A DNA stretch of 64,000 bases from Arthrobacter sp. StoSoilB20 (GCF_019977295.1 NZ_AP024651.1:2108001-2172000); one strand, 5' to 3'; positions 8,951 through 18,024 are shown, numbered from the stretch's first letter. The notes: generated by a model not told the origin, from the sequence alone. Program-made: numbers and translations.

Positions 8951-8987
8951 AAGACCGCCGGGACGCCGGAGGCGCCCCGGCGGTCTT
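8951..8987 (-). terminator. Hairpin terminator of the OYE-NmrA operon
   Basis: AAGACCGCCGGG (8951-8962) pairs perfectly with CCCGGCGGTCTT (8976-8987). Read on the minus strand it ends in a short T-containing tract and lies 25 bases beyond the stop of the minus-strand gene at 9012. Confidence 0.8.
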
Positions 8988-9011
8988 AACGCCGGATATT
9001 CAGAATGCCGG

Positions 9012-9656
9012 CTACGAGTATGAGACAGTGAACCTCTCATTGTGATGCTGCGGATTGCAAATCTCGTCGACCAATGCCAGCGCGTAATCACTACCAGAAA
9101 TGGTGGACCTGCCGTTGGAGTCAGCCAGGACATGGTCCTTACCCTTCCGATAAGAACCCTGCTTTGTACCCGCGAAGGCCGCCCCGAACTGGGCCGGCGG
9201 ACTGAGGTAAAACCAGTTTGCAGGACCCCGGTATGAGCGCAGGATGTCGAGAACTTCTGCCTGCTGAGTTGCCTGCGGCTTGAATGCTTCCGGGAATGTG
9301 GGTTGCTCGAGCACTGTGATCTTCCCGTCGCCGGTCAGAAGGGTGCCTGATCCTCCCACGAATGCAAGCCTGGCACCTGAGGTTTCTGCAGCCTGCAGAA
9401 GATGCGGCACGGCGGAGGCCAAGCGAGCGTCGTCCGTCATTTTGACCGCGGAGATAATCACGTCGGCGCCCTCGCTGACCTGATGGACAAGCGAGGCGTC
9501 CAGAACCGAGCCCTGTACCCACGTCACTCGTGGTTGCTCCATGCTGTCCTGACCGCTGCGGGAAACAGCCGTCACAGAGAAATCTCTGGAAAGAAGTTCC
9601 AGCAGGATGTGGCCCCCGGCGAATCCGGTGGCTCCAAAAATCACTGCCCTTGGCAT
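9012..9656 (-). CDS. NmrA/atypical-SDR NAD(P)-binding protein
   Basis: 214 residues. The N terminus AVIFGATGFAGGHI is a Rossmann GxxGxxG loop of atypical SDRs (YwnB/NmrA/BVR-B group), followed by VIISAVK and RLAFVGGSGTLL. The usual YxxxK of classical SDRs is absent. Members are flavin/biliverdin reductase-like or regulatory NAD(P) sensors, so the reaction is uncertain. It follows the OYE gene by 36 bases on the same strand and is probably co-transcribed. A paralogue (50803, motif GVTGYAGEHI, shared WFYxSPP) sits next to another OYE, so the pairing is conserved. ATG 9656 has AAAGG upstream. Confidence 0.75.
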   Translation of the reverse strand: MPRAVIFGATGFAGGHILLELLSRDFSVTAVSRSGQDSMEQPRVTWVQGSVLDASLVHQVSEGADVIISAVKMTDDARLASAVPHLLQAAETSGARLAFVGGSGTLLTGDGKITVLEQPTFPEAFKPQATQQAEVLDILRSYRGPANWFYLSPPAQFGAAFAGTKQGSYRKGKDHVLADSNGRSTISGSDYALALVDEICNPQHHNERFTVSYS

Positions 9657-9692
9657 ATGGGACCTTTCTTCAAGCGAATCGGGTGGTGAGGG

Positions 9693-10778
9693 TTAGTGGT
9701 AGGTGGCGCCCCTGTACTGGCGCGTCCAGTAGTCGATTTCTTCGCCGAGTTCGTGGGCGGCACGCAGTGCGAAATGGGGGTCGCGGATCATTTCCCGCCC
9801 CAGCATGACGGCCTCCGCTCGTCCGGAGGCTACGATGGCTTCCGCCTGTGACGAGGTTGTAATGAGTCCAACTGCATTCACGGGAACGTCCCCGTGCTTG
9901 CTGATGTGTTCTCCCAGGGGAACCTGATATCCGGGCTCCACAGAGATAAAGATGCCATTCAAAATACCCCCGCTGGAGATGTCGAAGAAGTCAGCGCCGG
10001 CGTCCTTACACCAAGCGGCCACTTTCGCATTCTGGCTTTCGTCCCATCCGCCCTCGGTCCAGTCCGTACCGGAGAAACGCACGAAAAGGGCGAGGCCTTC
10101 GCCGATGGCTTCGCGCACGTTCTTTACGATGCGGAGAAGGAGCTTGGCACGGTTCTCCAGGCTGCCTCCGTACTCGTCCGTCCTGAGATTGCTGAGCGGG
10201 GACAGGAACTGATGGAGCAGGTAGCCATGAGCCGCGTGGATCTCAATAACGTCGAATCCTGCATCCTTGGACCGAACCGCAGCCGCGACAAAGTCATCCA
10301 CCACCTCGTCGATTCCGGCGGTCTCAAGTTCCAGGGGAATGTCGAACCCCGGGTAGGCGATGGCAGACGGAGCTACGGTTTTCCAGCCTCCCTCAGAGAG
10401 GGGTTTGGTTGTTCCACATTTTTCGTGGAACAACTTGTAATCGGAAGCCTTGCGCCCTGCGTGCGAGAGCTGGATCCCTGCAGCGGCGCCTTGAGAATGA
10501 ATAAAACGGGCGATCCGCGCCCATGCATCCCGTTGATCGTCGTTCCACATGCCGGTGTCTTCACTCGTTATCCGGCCCTCAGGGCTTACCGCAGTCGCTT
10601 CTGCGAAGATTAGCCCGGCACCGCCGGCAGCGGTCTGCCCCAAGTTGACCAAGTGCCAATCGTGCGGGATGCCGTCATGGTCATCGACCGAGTACTGGCA
10701 CATGGGTGACACCCAGATGCGGTTACGGATCGTCGTATCTCTGATCCTAAGCGGCTGGAACAACGCTGACTTCGCCAC
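9693..10778 (-). CDS. XenA/YqjM-like ene-reductase (canonical active-site Cys)
   Basis: 361 residues from a GTG at 10778. Motifs are FQPLRIRDTTIRNRIWVSPM, the canonical CQYS with the flavin-tuning Cys, GIQLSHAGRKAS, the His-His pair in EIHAAHGYLLHQF, RTDEYGGSLENR and AEAVMLGREMIRDP. This is the xenobiotic reductase/YqjM branch, reducing cyclic enones with NAD(P)H. The open frame extends to 10964, but that extension is low-complexity and lacks family similarity. The GTG with AGAGAG upstream gives a start matching homologues. A degenerate MarR-type operator lies upstream (10956) and the NmrA-like gene follows. Confidence 0.87.
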   Translation of the reverse strand: MAKSALFQPLRIRDTTIRNRIWVSPMCQYSVDDHDGIPHDWHLVNLGQTAAGGAGLIFAEATAVSPEGRITSEDTGMWNDDQRDAWARIARFIHSQGAAAGIQLSHAGRKASDYKLFHEKCGTTKPLSEGGWKTVAPSAIAYPGFDIPLELETAGIDEVVDDFVAAAVRSKDAGFDVIEIHAAHGYLLHQFLSPLSNLRTDEYGGSLENRAKLLLRIVKNVREAIGEGLALFVRFSGTDWTEGGWDESQNAKVAAWCKDAGADFFDISSGGILNGIFISVEPGYQVPLGEHISKHGDVPVNAVGLITTSSQAEAIVASGRAEAVMLGREMIRDPHFALRAAHELGEEIDYWTRQYRGATYH

Positions 10779-10955
10779 AAGGACTCTCTTTTCCGTGAAA
10801 GGGTTGGAACCACACTTGTCGTGATCAGCCGCAGCATGGTTTGATTTCGACCATCCGGCTGTGCATGCCGCACCCGTTGGAGGAAGTGCAGCAGCTGATG
10901 CGAGATGCAAGTCACAGGCAGGGCTACCTGTATTCAAAACGTTCAAGGCTTGATT

Positions 10956-10969
10956 GTCAAGCATTTTAC
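10956..10969. promoter_or_regulatory. Degenerate MarR-type operator candidate
   Basis: GTCAAG-CA-TTTTAC keeps one perfect arm of the GTAAAA-NN-TTTTAC family. It lies just after the MarR stop codon and 178 bases before the OYE start, in the leader of the minus-strand OYE-NmrA operon. Confidence 0.4.
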
Positions 10970-10971
10970 TT

Positions 10972-11580
10972 TTAGTCCCTGTGATTCACCCATGCCTGCT
11001 GCCCCGCGTGGTTGAGCTTTTCGAGCAGGTCAATGAAGGTCTGTAGCTCTTGGGGGGACAGGGGCGACGCCCATTCCTGCTCCCGCTCGTTATGGAGAAG
11101 GAAGATGCGCTCAAATGACTTCGCACCGTCGGGAGTTAGCGCGAGTATGACGCCGCGCCGGTCCGACCGATCAGGCTCTCTGGTCATGTGCCCGGCAGCT
11201 TCCAAGGTGTTCGTGAGACTGGACACGGCAGCGCGGCTCATGCCGGACAATTTTGCGGCCTTCTTCGATTCAATTGCTCCCGACACCCAGACCGTAAAGA
11301 GGAGCCTGAAGGCCGCCCAGCTCCAGCCTGCGGGGCGATGAACCGTCGACTCAAGGTCATAAATGACTGCATTACTGACCCTATGCAGTAGTAGGACCAT
11401 TTGCATTGCGCCTGGGTCAACCTGAGGTAGCCGCCGATGCGTCACGCCCACAGCGATATCGGAAAAGGATAGAAAATCACTGTGCGACACATCGGGGGGC
11501 TGCGATTCGTCGCTGATTGCGTCACTTGAGCCTGTGCCCATGCTCGGTCGTGTCCCCTGTCTGCCGGAAAGGTCTGCCAT
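10972..11580 (-). CDS. MarR-family transcriptional regulator
   Basis: 202 residues. The winged-helix core runs from about 85 to 175: SWAAFRLLFTVWVSGAIES, then KKAAKLSGMSRAAVSSLTNTLEAAGHMTREPDRSDRRGVILALT, where the SGMSRAAVSSLTNTLE recognition helix and DRRG wing are typical of MarR. It is closely similar to the regulator at 22057, including the YDLESTxHRP and WVNxRD ends. MarR proteins usually repress and are released by aromatic or phenolic ligands. Palindromic operator candidates flank it on both sides (10956; 11625 and 11734), suggesting autoregulation and control of the adjacent catabolic operons. Confidence 0.88.
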   Translation of the reverse strand: MADLSGRQGTRPSMGTGSSDAISDESQPPDVSHSDFLSFSDIAVGVTHRRLPQVDPGAMQMVLLLHRVSNAVIYDLESTVHRPAGWSWAAFRLLFTVWVSGAIESKKAAKLSGMSRAAVSSLTNTLEAAGHMTREPDRSDRRGVILALTPDGAKSFERIFLLHNEREQEWASPLSPQELQTFIDLLEKLNHAGQQAWVNHRD

Positions 11581-11624
11581 CGTGCTCTCCGTTCGGTCGA
11601 TGCCCTGCGGGCGATCGCCCTATC

Positions 11625-11638
11625 ATCAAACTTTTTAC
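11625..11638. promoter_or_regulatory. Degenerate MarR-type operator candidate upstream of marR
   Basis: ATCAAA-CT-TTTTAC has one perfect arm and 4 of 6 matches in the other. It lies 45 bases upstream of the MarR start codon (minus strand), consistent with autoregulation. Confidence 0.35.
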
Positions 11639-11733
11639 TACCTCAAGTCCAGCATGTCGTGTCAATGCGGAAGATGTTAGAGCCAAGGTCTAGCGCCACG
11701 GCCCGGAGTGGTCTATTGTCCTTCCTACAAGAA

Positions 11734-11747
11734 GTAAAGCCTTTTAC
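11734..11747. promoter_or_regulatory. MarR-type operator candidate upstream of the SnoaL-ABC operon
   Basis: GTAAAG-CC-TTTTAC, one mismatch from the palindrome and extended by an A/T pair on both sides, sits 66 bases before the SnoaL-like gene at 11813 in the divergent marR promoter region. Confidence 0.55.
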
Positions 11748-11812
11748 TATTCTCAATCTGCGGGGTAGACCTAGCCTCACCCTGTTGCCACTTCTCAATT
11801 GCGAGGTCAACG

Positions 11813-12319
11813 ATGACTACCGAAGTTCAGTCCCCCCTTCCTTCCTGGGGCCGTTCCCAGGCTTTTGTGCCGGTGCCCAATAACGCGGTTCCCGTAAACG
11901 AGTTCCATCTCGCTGACCGTTTGGCCATCCTCGACGCCTTGGCGCGTTATGCGTGGACGTACGATGAGCGGCAGATCGTGGCTTTGGGCAATTCATTCAC
12001 CGAGGATGCCGTGTGGGAAGGCTCTGTCGCCGGCGAGTTCCGCATCGAACCGATTCGCGGACGCGAGGCGATCTCGTCTTGGCTTCAGGAGCACATGGCC
12101 AACCAACCGGACCAGCGCCGGCACAACATGACGAACCACGCTTTCATCTCACAGGACGCCGATTCCGCTGAGGTGACCTCCTACCTCTTGCTCACCTCTG
12201 CCAGTGGGGGAGAGGTCAAACTTGTAACGACCGGGTTCTACAAGACCAAGCTGGTTAAGGCGTCGTCGGGTGAGTGGCTCATTGAACACATCTTCGGCGG
12301 TTTTGACACACCCTTCTAG
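11813..12319 (+). CDS. SnoaL-like (NTF2-fold) protein
   Basis: 168 residues. After a Pro-rich leader, the segment LADRLAILDALARYAWTYDERQIVALGNSFTEDAVWEG is the opening helix-strand of a SnoaL_4 domain, followed by IRGREAISSWLQEH, QRRHNMTNHAF and a C-terminal ATTGFY-like VTTGFYKTKLV. Members of this cone-shaped fold include isomerases, dehydratases and hydroxylase components acting on small organic substrates. A close paralogue follows the ABC operon at 16421 (shared YDERR, QRRH, TTGFY, IHIF-G-D-PF). It probably handles an intermediate made from the imported substrate. Confidence 0.75.
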   Translation: MTTEVQSPLPSWGRSQAFVPVPNNAVPVNEFHLADRLAILDALARYAWTYDERQIVALGNSFTEDAVWEGSVAGEFRIEPIRGREAISSWLQEHMANQPDQRRHNMTNHAFISQDADSAEVTSYLLLTSASGGEVKLVTTGFYKTKLVKASSGEWLIEHIFGGFDTPF

Positions 12320-12489
12320 CCACGTACCCGGCATCTTCGGCGTTTTAGCCCGACCGTTTAATACACATTCGACAATGCGAGTTAGTCCCTGAGCGATCAG
12401 GGTGCGCGCCCGAGAGCGTCACCCTTCGTTGAGGCCGACAGGTCATTATGTCGCCCCAAAAATACCCAGTGAGCTGTGAGAGGCCTCCT

Positions 12490-14055
12490 ATGGATCCCCA
12501 ATCTTCATCACGTGAGGCGGCGCCGTCGGCGCTCCAAATCACGAACTTTTCCAAAACGTTCGCGGGACAGAAGGCCCTGGACGACGTTTCATTTGCCGTA
12601 CCGAGGGGGAAGATCACGGCACTCTTGGGCATGAACGGCTCCGGCAAGTCAACCTTGATCAAAATACTCGCCGGCGTCTACCAGCCAGACACAGGAGGCA
12701 GACTCGAAGTAGGAGGCCAGGACGTGCCCCTGCCCCTTACTCCGGAGACCGCGCATAGGCAGGGCCTGCGATTCCTTCATCAGGACGTAGGCCTGGTCGA
12801 CAGCCTGTCCATAGCTGACAACTTTGCCTTCGTGGACAGGTTTCGGGCCCCAGGCGTGCTTGGGCCCATTAATCACCGAAAGCAGTACGACCACGTCGCC
12901 GCGACTTTGGCAAAGTTCGGCGTCGAACAGCATCCTGGGACCTTGGTGGGCAAACTCAACCCCTCGCATCGGACGATGATCGGCCTCGCCCGCGCCTTTC
13001 AGGACGAGGAGGAATCAGGTGTAAAAGCCTTCGCCCGCAATGTCGTCGTTCTAGATGAACCGACAGCGTCTCTGCCCGCAAGCGAAGTCGAAACTATCCT
13101 GACGTCACTGGAGGAACTCAAGGCCAACGGTGGGACAGTTATCTATGTCAGTCACCGAACGGAAGAAGTTAAACGCCTCGCCGACCATATGGTGATTCTC
13201 CGCGACGGCAAACTCGTCGCCGACGAACCAACGGCAGAATTGGGCATCGACGACATCGTCACCCGCGTCGTAGGCAAGAAGATCGAAAGGACCCGCATAC
13301 CCCGCTCCTCCGAGCGAGAAGGCAGCGTAGTGCTGTCCGCCTCCGGAGTCACAGGCGCACGGCTGCGTGGAGTGGATTTCCACGTCCGGTCCGGCGAAAT
13401 TGTCGGTATAGCTGGACTAGTGGGATGCGGACGCAGCGAACTGGTACGAATCTTGGCCGGCGCCCAACTACCCACGGCTGGGACCATGCTGCTCCACGGC
13501 GAGGACTATTCGCCGAGAACTCCAGCCGACGCCATTCGCGCAGGAATCGCGAGCGTTCCCCAGGAACGCCGCCGCGAAGGAATCGTCCTACCCATGACCG
13601 TCAAAGAAAACATCACTCTGGGCCGACTTCGCTCGTTCACCCAGGGGGGCACCCTGAGCGGGAAGAAGGAGTTCGCAGGAGCACGTGACTTGGTAAATCG
13701 CTTCAGCGTCAAGCCCAACGACCTTTCCCGGGTCATCGGACTACTCTCGGGCGGCAACCAGCAAAAGGTCGTCGTAGCCCGGGCAGCAGGCTACGGAGGC
13801 GTTGCCCTGATCCTGGATGAACCCACGCAGGGCGTCGATGCCCTTGCCAAACAGGAGATAGCCAACACCATTCGGGAGCTCGCCAGCCAAGGGCTGGCAG
13901 TTGTGCTCGCATCCACAGACTTCGAAGAGTTCGTCGGACTCTGCGACCGCGTCGAAATCCTTGATCGGGGCAAAGTAGTTGCCACCGCTGAAGGCGACGA
14001 CATCAACGAGGAACGGCTCGCCCTCCTGTGCGCGCGGCCAGAAAAGGCAGCCTAG
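12490..14055 (+). CDS. CUT2-type (RbsA/MglA-like) ABC transporter ATPase
   Basis: 521 residues with two nucleotide-binding domains. First: Walker A GMNGSGKST, a degenerate signature region, then VVVLDEPTASLP and H-loop YVSHRTEEV. Second: degenerate Walker A GLVGCGRSE, signature LLSGGNQQKVVVARA and Walker B LILDEPTQGVD. This tandem arrangement is that of ribose/galactose-type importers. ATG 12490 is preferred over the upstream ATG 12448 because GAGAGG precedes it. Gene order ATPase-permease-binding protein makes a complete importer with the next two genes. Substrate unknown; CUT2 systems carry sugars but also other polar small molecules. Confidence 0.88.
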   Translation: MDPQSSSREAAPSALQITNFSKTFAGQKALDDVSFAVPRGKITALLGMNGSGKSTLIKILAGVYQPDTGGRLEVGGQDVPLPLTPETAHRQGLRFLHQDVGLVDSLSIADNFAFVDRFRAPGVLGPINHRKQYDHVAATLAKFGVEQHPGTLVGKLNPSHRTMIGLARAFQDEEESGVKAFARNVVVLDEPTASLPASEVETILTSLEELKANGGTVIYVSHRTEEVKRLADHMVILRDGKLVADEPTAELGIDDIVTRVVGKKIERTRIPRSSEREGSVVLSASGVTGARLRGVDFHVRSGEIVGIAGLVGCGRSELVRILAGAQLPTAGTMLLHGEDYSPRTPADAIRAGIASVPQERRREGIVLPMTVKENITLGRLRSFTQGGTLSGKKEFAGARDLVNRFSVKPNDLSRVIGLLSGGNQQKVVVARAAGYGGVALILDEPTQGVDALAKQEIANTIRELASQGLAVVLASTDFEEFVGLCDRVEILDRGKVVATAEGDDINEERLALLCARPEKAA

Positions 14056-14115
14056 GTCATGAAAATAAGTCAACCCCGCGTCGAACCGACGCCCCTGCCC
14101 CCTCAGAAGGACACC

Positions 14116-15117
14116 ATGAGTACTACAGCACAAACCTCTTCGGTCGGGCATGCGCGCCCGAAACGCAAACTCGATCTCGGGTCGCTGGGGACGTCCTATG
14201 GGGTCATAGTGTTCCTTGTCGTAATGGTCATCGCTTTCTCCATCATGCTGCCGGCGACATTCCCGTCCGCGGATAATGCCAAAGCAATCCTCTCGGACCA
14301 GTCCATACCCGTTATCTTGGCACTGGCCGCCATCCTGCCCCTAGCTGCAGGTGAGTTCGATCTCTCGCTCGGTGCCACCCTGGGCTTTAGCGCCATCACC
14401 GCCATCTCGGTGTCGAATGCAGGTGCTCCGCTGCCGGTCGTCCTTTTGGTTTCCGTCCTCGTCGGCGCCCTTGTCGGCACTGTCAATGCCGTCCTAGTCG
14501 TCTTCGTCAAGGTAAACGCTTTTATTGCCACCCTTGCCTCAGCAACCATCCTTGGAGGTCTCAATCTCCTGGTAACTGGAAGCTCGCTGCTTGTGCTGGA
14601 GTCCGATGAGTTCGGCGCACTAACCGTGACTAAAGTAATGGACCTCCAAATCGTTCTGGCCTATGCCGTCGTCCTGGCAGTCGCTTTGTACTACGTCCTG
14701 GAAAAGACACCCTTTGGACGTTACCTCCGTGCCACTGGCATGGGACGCGATGCCGCGCGGTTGAGCGGGGTACGAGTCGACAGGTATTTGGCGGCCTCCT
14801 TCATCCTCGCGGGAGTCCTGGCCGCTCTTGCTGGCGCGCTGGTGGCTTCCCGGGGAGGAACAGCTGCACCTTCATTGGGGCCGGAATTCCTACTCCCCGC
14901 TTACGCAGCCGCCTTCCTGGGCGCAACAACAATCAAGCCCGGTTACTTCAACGTTTGGGGCACCGTCATTGGTGTCGTTCTGCTCGCCGTGGGCAGCAAC
15001 GGGCTGACCTTGATGGGAGCCCAGACATGGGTAACGAACGTGTTCAACGGCGTTGCACTCATGGTTGCCGTGTCTGCTTCGGTACTTGTTGGGCGCCGCA
15101 GGAAAAAGGCCGTTTAG
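14116..15117 (+). CDS. CUT2-type ABC transporter permease (RbsC-like)
   Basis: 333 residues, about 8-10 hydrophobic segments (GVIVFLVVMVIAFSIML, SIPVILALAAILPLAAG, VVLLVSVLVGALVG). The GEFDLSLGATLG motif after the third segment matches the RbsC/BPD_transp_2 signature. ATG 14116 with GAAGGA upstream is preferred to ATG 14059. Forms the membrane channel with the ATPase encoded 60 bases upstream. Confidence 0.86.
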   Translation: MSTTAQTSSVGHARPKRKLDLGSLGTSYGVIVFLVVMVIAFSIMLPATFPSADNAKAILSDQSIPVILALAAILPLAAGEFDLSLGATLGFSAITAISVSNAGAPLPVVLLVSVLVGALVGTVNAVLVVFVKVNAFIATLASATILGGLNLLVTGSSLLVLESDEFGALTVTKVMDLQIVLAYAVVLAVALYYVLEKTPFGRYLRATGMGRDAARLSGVRVDRYLAASFILAGVLAALAGALVASRGGTAAPSLGPEFLLPAYAAAFLGATTIKPGYFNVWGTVIGVVLLAVGSNGLTLMGAQTWVTNVFNGVALMVAVSASVLVGRRRKKAV

Positions 15118-15170
15118 CAAGCAGCCATCAATCCGTATTAGCAATCAAAGAATATTCGAGAGGCAATTCA

Positions 15171-16292
15171 ATGAAGAATACCCAACAGAGGCGCGCTGGT
15201 CTGGCCGCTTTAGGGGTCAGCGCCATTTTGGCTCTGACCGCCTGCGCTGGAGGAAGCGGATCAAGCAACCCCGGAGCTACGGGCAACGCGGATATCTCCG
15301 CCGCACAAAAGGTCGTGGAGGAAGCCCAAGCAGCTGTTACCAAGTTCGACTTTCCCACTGAAAGCGTTCAGGTTCAGAAAAATAAATTAGTCATTGGCAT
15401 TCCCTGCGCTTACGCGGCAGAAGGTTGTAAGCGTGGCGTCGACGCCGTGGAAGAAGCAGCCAAATCCCTCGGCTGGCGCTACCAGATGATCGATCCGGCC
15501 GGTGACCCGGACAAGATGCGAGCGGCTGTTCGGACCGCAATTCAACTCAAGGCGGATGGGATTTTCCTTGGTGCCACTCCTCCCGCAGTTGTAAAGGCAG
15601 ACGTGGCTGCAGCCCGTGCTGCCGGTATTAAAGTGGTGAATATGTACGAACCAGCACCCGCGGACTTTGCTGATGCTAACTCCACACAGGATCATATCCT
15701 CGCTGGAAAGTGGAACGCGGCCTACGTTGCCGTAGCAACGAAAGGTGCTGCGAAGGCCATCTCCATCAACGACCCCGAATTCCAATCGGTCGTGGAGTGG
15801 CACCAGGGGTTCGTGGAGGGTTTGAAAGAGGTGTGCGCTTCCTGCCAGGTGCTCAAGGAAGTCAACTTCCAGATTGCCAACCTCCAGACCCAAGTCCCCA
15901 CCGACTTCCAGGCCACACTGCAGGCCAACCCCACTGCAAATGCGGTATGGACCGCCTATGACCCCGTCGCCTTGGCCATTGCACCCGTCATCAAACGCTC
16001 AGCCCAAGACGGCAAACTGACTGTCGTATCACACAACGGAGACGCAGCTGCATTAGAGGCTATCAAGGCCGGCGACCAGCCATTCCACGGCACGGTGGCT
16101 TACAACATTGAGTGGCAGACATACGCTGCGGTTGACCAGATGGTCCGGCTGTTCGACGGAAAACTTCCGGACGCCCTCAAGACCGTCTACGTGCCCGAGA
16201 AACTCATCACCAAGGATAACGTCACGACAATTCCTTGGGACGGGGACATCGATTGGAAGTCCGCGTACACCAAGCTCTGGAAGACGAGCTGA
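15171..16292 (+). CDS. ABC transporter substrate-binding lipoprotein
   Basis: 373 residues. Signal peptide with lipobox LTACAG (Cys near residue 25) followed by a Ser/Gly linker; mature part is a periplasmic-binding-protein type I fold (VIGIPCAYAAEGCKRGVDAVEEAA, ADGIFLGATPPAVVKADVAA, AVWTAYDPVALAIAPVIK). Two internal Cys pairs (PCAYAAEGC and CASC) are unusual for this family and may be disulphides. GAGAGG precedes ATG 15171. Last gene of the importer operon, followed by a strong terminator. Confidence 0.87.
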   Translation: MKNTQQRRAGLAALGVSAILALTACAGGSGSSNPGATGNADISAAQKVVEEAQAAVTKFDFPTESVQVQKNKLVIGIPCAYAAEGCKRGVDAVEEAAKSLGWRYQMIDPAGDPDKMRAAVRTAIQLKADGIFLGATPPAVVKADVAAARAAGIKVVNMYEPAPADFADANSTQDHILAGKWNAAYVAVATKGAAKAISINDPEFQSVVEWHQGFVEGLKEVCASCQVLKEVNFQIANLQTQVPTDFQATLQANPTANAVWTAYDPVALAIAPVIKRSAQDGKLTVVSHNGDAAALEAIKAGDQPFHGTVAYNIEWQTYAAVDQMVRLFDGKLPDALKTVYVPEKLITKDNVTTIPWDGDIDWKSAYTKLWKTS

Positions 16293-16298
16293 TCCGAC

Positions 16299-16345
16299 GG
16301 AAGTGACGAGCGGGGGAAGGAACTCCTTCCCCGCTCGTCACTTCC
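16299..16345 (+). terminator. Rho-independent terminator of the ABC operon
   Basis: A stem of about 22 bp (GGAAGTGACGAGCGGGG... and its complement) with a 3-base loop and following CTTTT, 7 bases after the binding-protein stop codon. Confidence 0.9.
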
Positions 16346-16420
16346 CTTTTAAGGCAACGCTAAAATGCTGGCCGGTTCCATCCAACGTAAGCATAACCAA
16401 CACCTAGGAAAGGCAACCTT

Positions 16421-16927
16421 ATGACTGACAGCGACACACTTGATACTTGTACCCCGGCATGGGCCCACGCCAAAGGATTTCTTTCGCTGGGAGCCCCAAG
16501 GGCCGTGCCAACTACTTTTCAGGAAATTGCCGACCGAGATTTGGCCCGTGAGAGCGCGCTCCGATACAGCTACGCATACGACGAGAGGCGGCTAGATGTC
16601 CTGCACGATCTTCTGACTACCGACGCCAAATTCTCCATCAGCATCAGCGGCGGTGAGGTACATGCGGAATCAGGGCGGGAAACGGTAGTCGAGTGGCTCT
16701 CGGGAATCATGAACGGCCAGGACGACCAGCGCAGGCACCTGGTGACCAACATTATTGTCGAGGACATCACAGATTCCACGGCAGTTATCGTGACTTACTT
16801 GGCAGTGTATAGCGTGAGAGAAACTGCTCAGCTTGCAACAACCGGTTTCTACCGTTTTGAACTTGCCAAAGAGGGCCCCCTTTGGCTCATATCCCATATC
16901 TTTGACGGGCTGGACCGCCCCTTCTAA
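16421..16927 (+). CDS. SnoaL-like (NTF2-fold) protein, paralogue of 11813
   Basis: 168 residues, same length as the 11813 product and sharing YDERR, DQRRHLVTN, ATTGFYRFELA and the C-terminal SHIFDGLDRPF. RBS AGGAAAGG about 9 bases upstream of ATG. It stands alone between the ABC terminator and a bidirectional terminator, so it has its own promoter within 16346-16420. Likely an isomerase/dehydratase-like partner on the same substrate as the importer. Confidence 0.75.
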   Translation: MTDSDTLDTCTPAWAHAKGFLSLGAPRAVPTTFQEIADRDLARESALRYSYAYDERRLDVLHDLLTTDAKFSISISGGEVHAESGRETVVEWLSGIMNGQDDQRRHLVTNIIVEDITDSTAVIVTYLAVYSVRETAQLATTGFYRFELAKEGPLWLISHIFDGLDRPF

Positions 16928-17029
16928 CAGGGACAAGCGAAGGCACAGGTCAGGCTTTATCATGCACCTCCATGACTCCACGGAAGCTGCTTAATCGCTG
17001 CGGGGATGAGACGCCGCCGAATCCAACTC

Positions 17030-17076
17030 AAAAGCCCGCCTCACCGCGAACTCGAATTGCGGTAAGGCGGGCTTTT
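17030..17076. terminator. Bidirectional terminator between converging genes
   Basis: AAAAGCCCGCC (17030-17040) pairs with GGCGGGCTTTT (17066-17076); an inner ACCGC/GCGGT pairing extends the stem. A-run on one side and T-run on the other suit termination from both directions. Confidence 0.88.
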
Positions 17077-17103
17077 CGGCTGTTATGTACTCGTGCGTCC
17101 TGC

Positions 17104-18009
17104 TTACTTCGGAAGGGGCAGAGAAGCCAACAATTCCCGCACAGCAATGACTTGACGCGGAACGTATTCGGCCACGGTCACGCCGACAATGTCTGCCGCC
17201 TTGGAAAGATCTGCAAAAGCCCGTATCAATGACGCACGGCTTAGTCCGTCCGGTTCCATCCCCAGACCCAGGACGATCTCTTTGCTGTCAATGACGTCGA
17301 GGTCAAGGTGGACCGCAATTTTTGAGCAGCCAGTGGCCTTCAGCCAGGCAAGCAACGAAGCGGTCCCGTCGTTGATCTGCTTGGCGCTGAAACTTTGGAT
17401 CCCCCACTCTTTGGCCGTGGGTTCGTCCCATTCTGTCCAGGAATGGACGCCTGCGAGGGCTACTCTGGAAGGATCCACCGTCGCTGGCAGGGTTCCAACG
17501 ATCTCTTCATCCCCATGCGACGTCAGGTGGGACAAGGCCATTGCGTGATAACCGTCGTAGGGATCGCCCGGAAGCGTGCAGTCAGCGTGCGCGTCAAACC
17601 ACACAACTGCCAAGTCCTCACCGTACTTAGCGGCCAGGTGCGCGAAAGGCGCCACGCTGACGGAGCATTCGCCGCCCAGAGTCACAATCTTGTCAGGATC
17701 GGCCTCATCTATCAGGCGCACGGCGTCCTTGACTTGCGACAGCACCTGTTCTCTGGCGTAAATGCCGCCATTGGTTTCCAGGCCTTCCGTGGTTGTCGGG
17801 ACGGGCACGGCAATGGTGCGGCCGGATTCCGCAGGAAGAATGTGGTTTAGGATCGCCGAACCTAAGCCGTACCCTGTCTGTCCTGCTTCCTGCGAAAGTT
17901 CAGGCGCGAGGGCAGCGACGGCGCCCGGAGTTGCGCCCTGCCATTGCGGCCAAAGGAGTCGAAGGACATCCGTTGTTGGACTGCTCTGGACATCTGATGA
18001 AATGGTCAA
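17104..18009 (-). CDS. Arginase/agmatinase-family ureohydrolase
   Basis: 301 residues. Metal motifs of the ureohydrolase fold are present: VTLGGECSVS, VWFDAHADC and VHLDLDVID. In arginases the first motif is GGDHS, whose His binds Mn; here it is Cys (GGECS), while the DAHAD and DxD ligands are kept. The change occurs in some arginase-like actinobacterial proteins and may alter metal or substrate choice. It lies 15 bases downstream of an NCS1 permease on the same strand, implying uptake then hydrolysis of a guanidino or related nitrogen compound. Exact substrate unknown. Confidence 0.8.
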   Translation of the reverse strand: MTISSDVQSSPTTDVLRLLWPQWQGATPGAVAALAPELSQEAGQTGYGLGSAILNHILPAESGRTIAVPVPTTTEGLETNGGIYAREQVLSQVKDAVRLIDEADPDKIVTLGGECSVSVAPFAHLAAKYGEDLAVVWFDAHADCTLPGDPYDGYHAMALSHLTSHGDEEIVGTLPATVDPSRVALAGVHSWTEWDEPTAKEWGIQSFSAKQINDGTASLLAWLKATGCSKIAVHLDLDVIDSKEIVLGLGMEPDGLSRASLIRAFADLSKAADIVGVTVAEYVPRQVIAVRELLASLPLPK

Positions 18010-18024
18010 CTGAGTGTCTTTTCT

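Noticed and set aside
10779..10964. N-terminal extension of the OYE at 9693 to ATG 10964
   Set aside because: The extra 62 residues have no similarity to the family; the GTG at 10778 gives the conserved start, and the extension would place a likely operator at the start codon.
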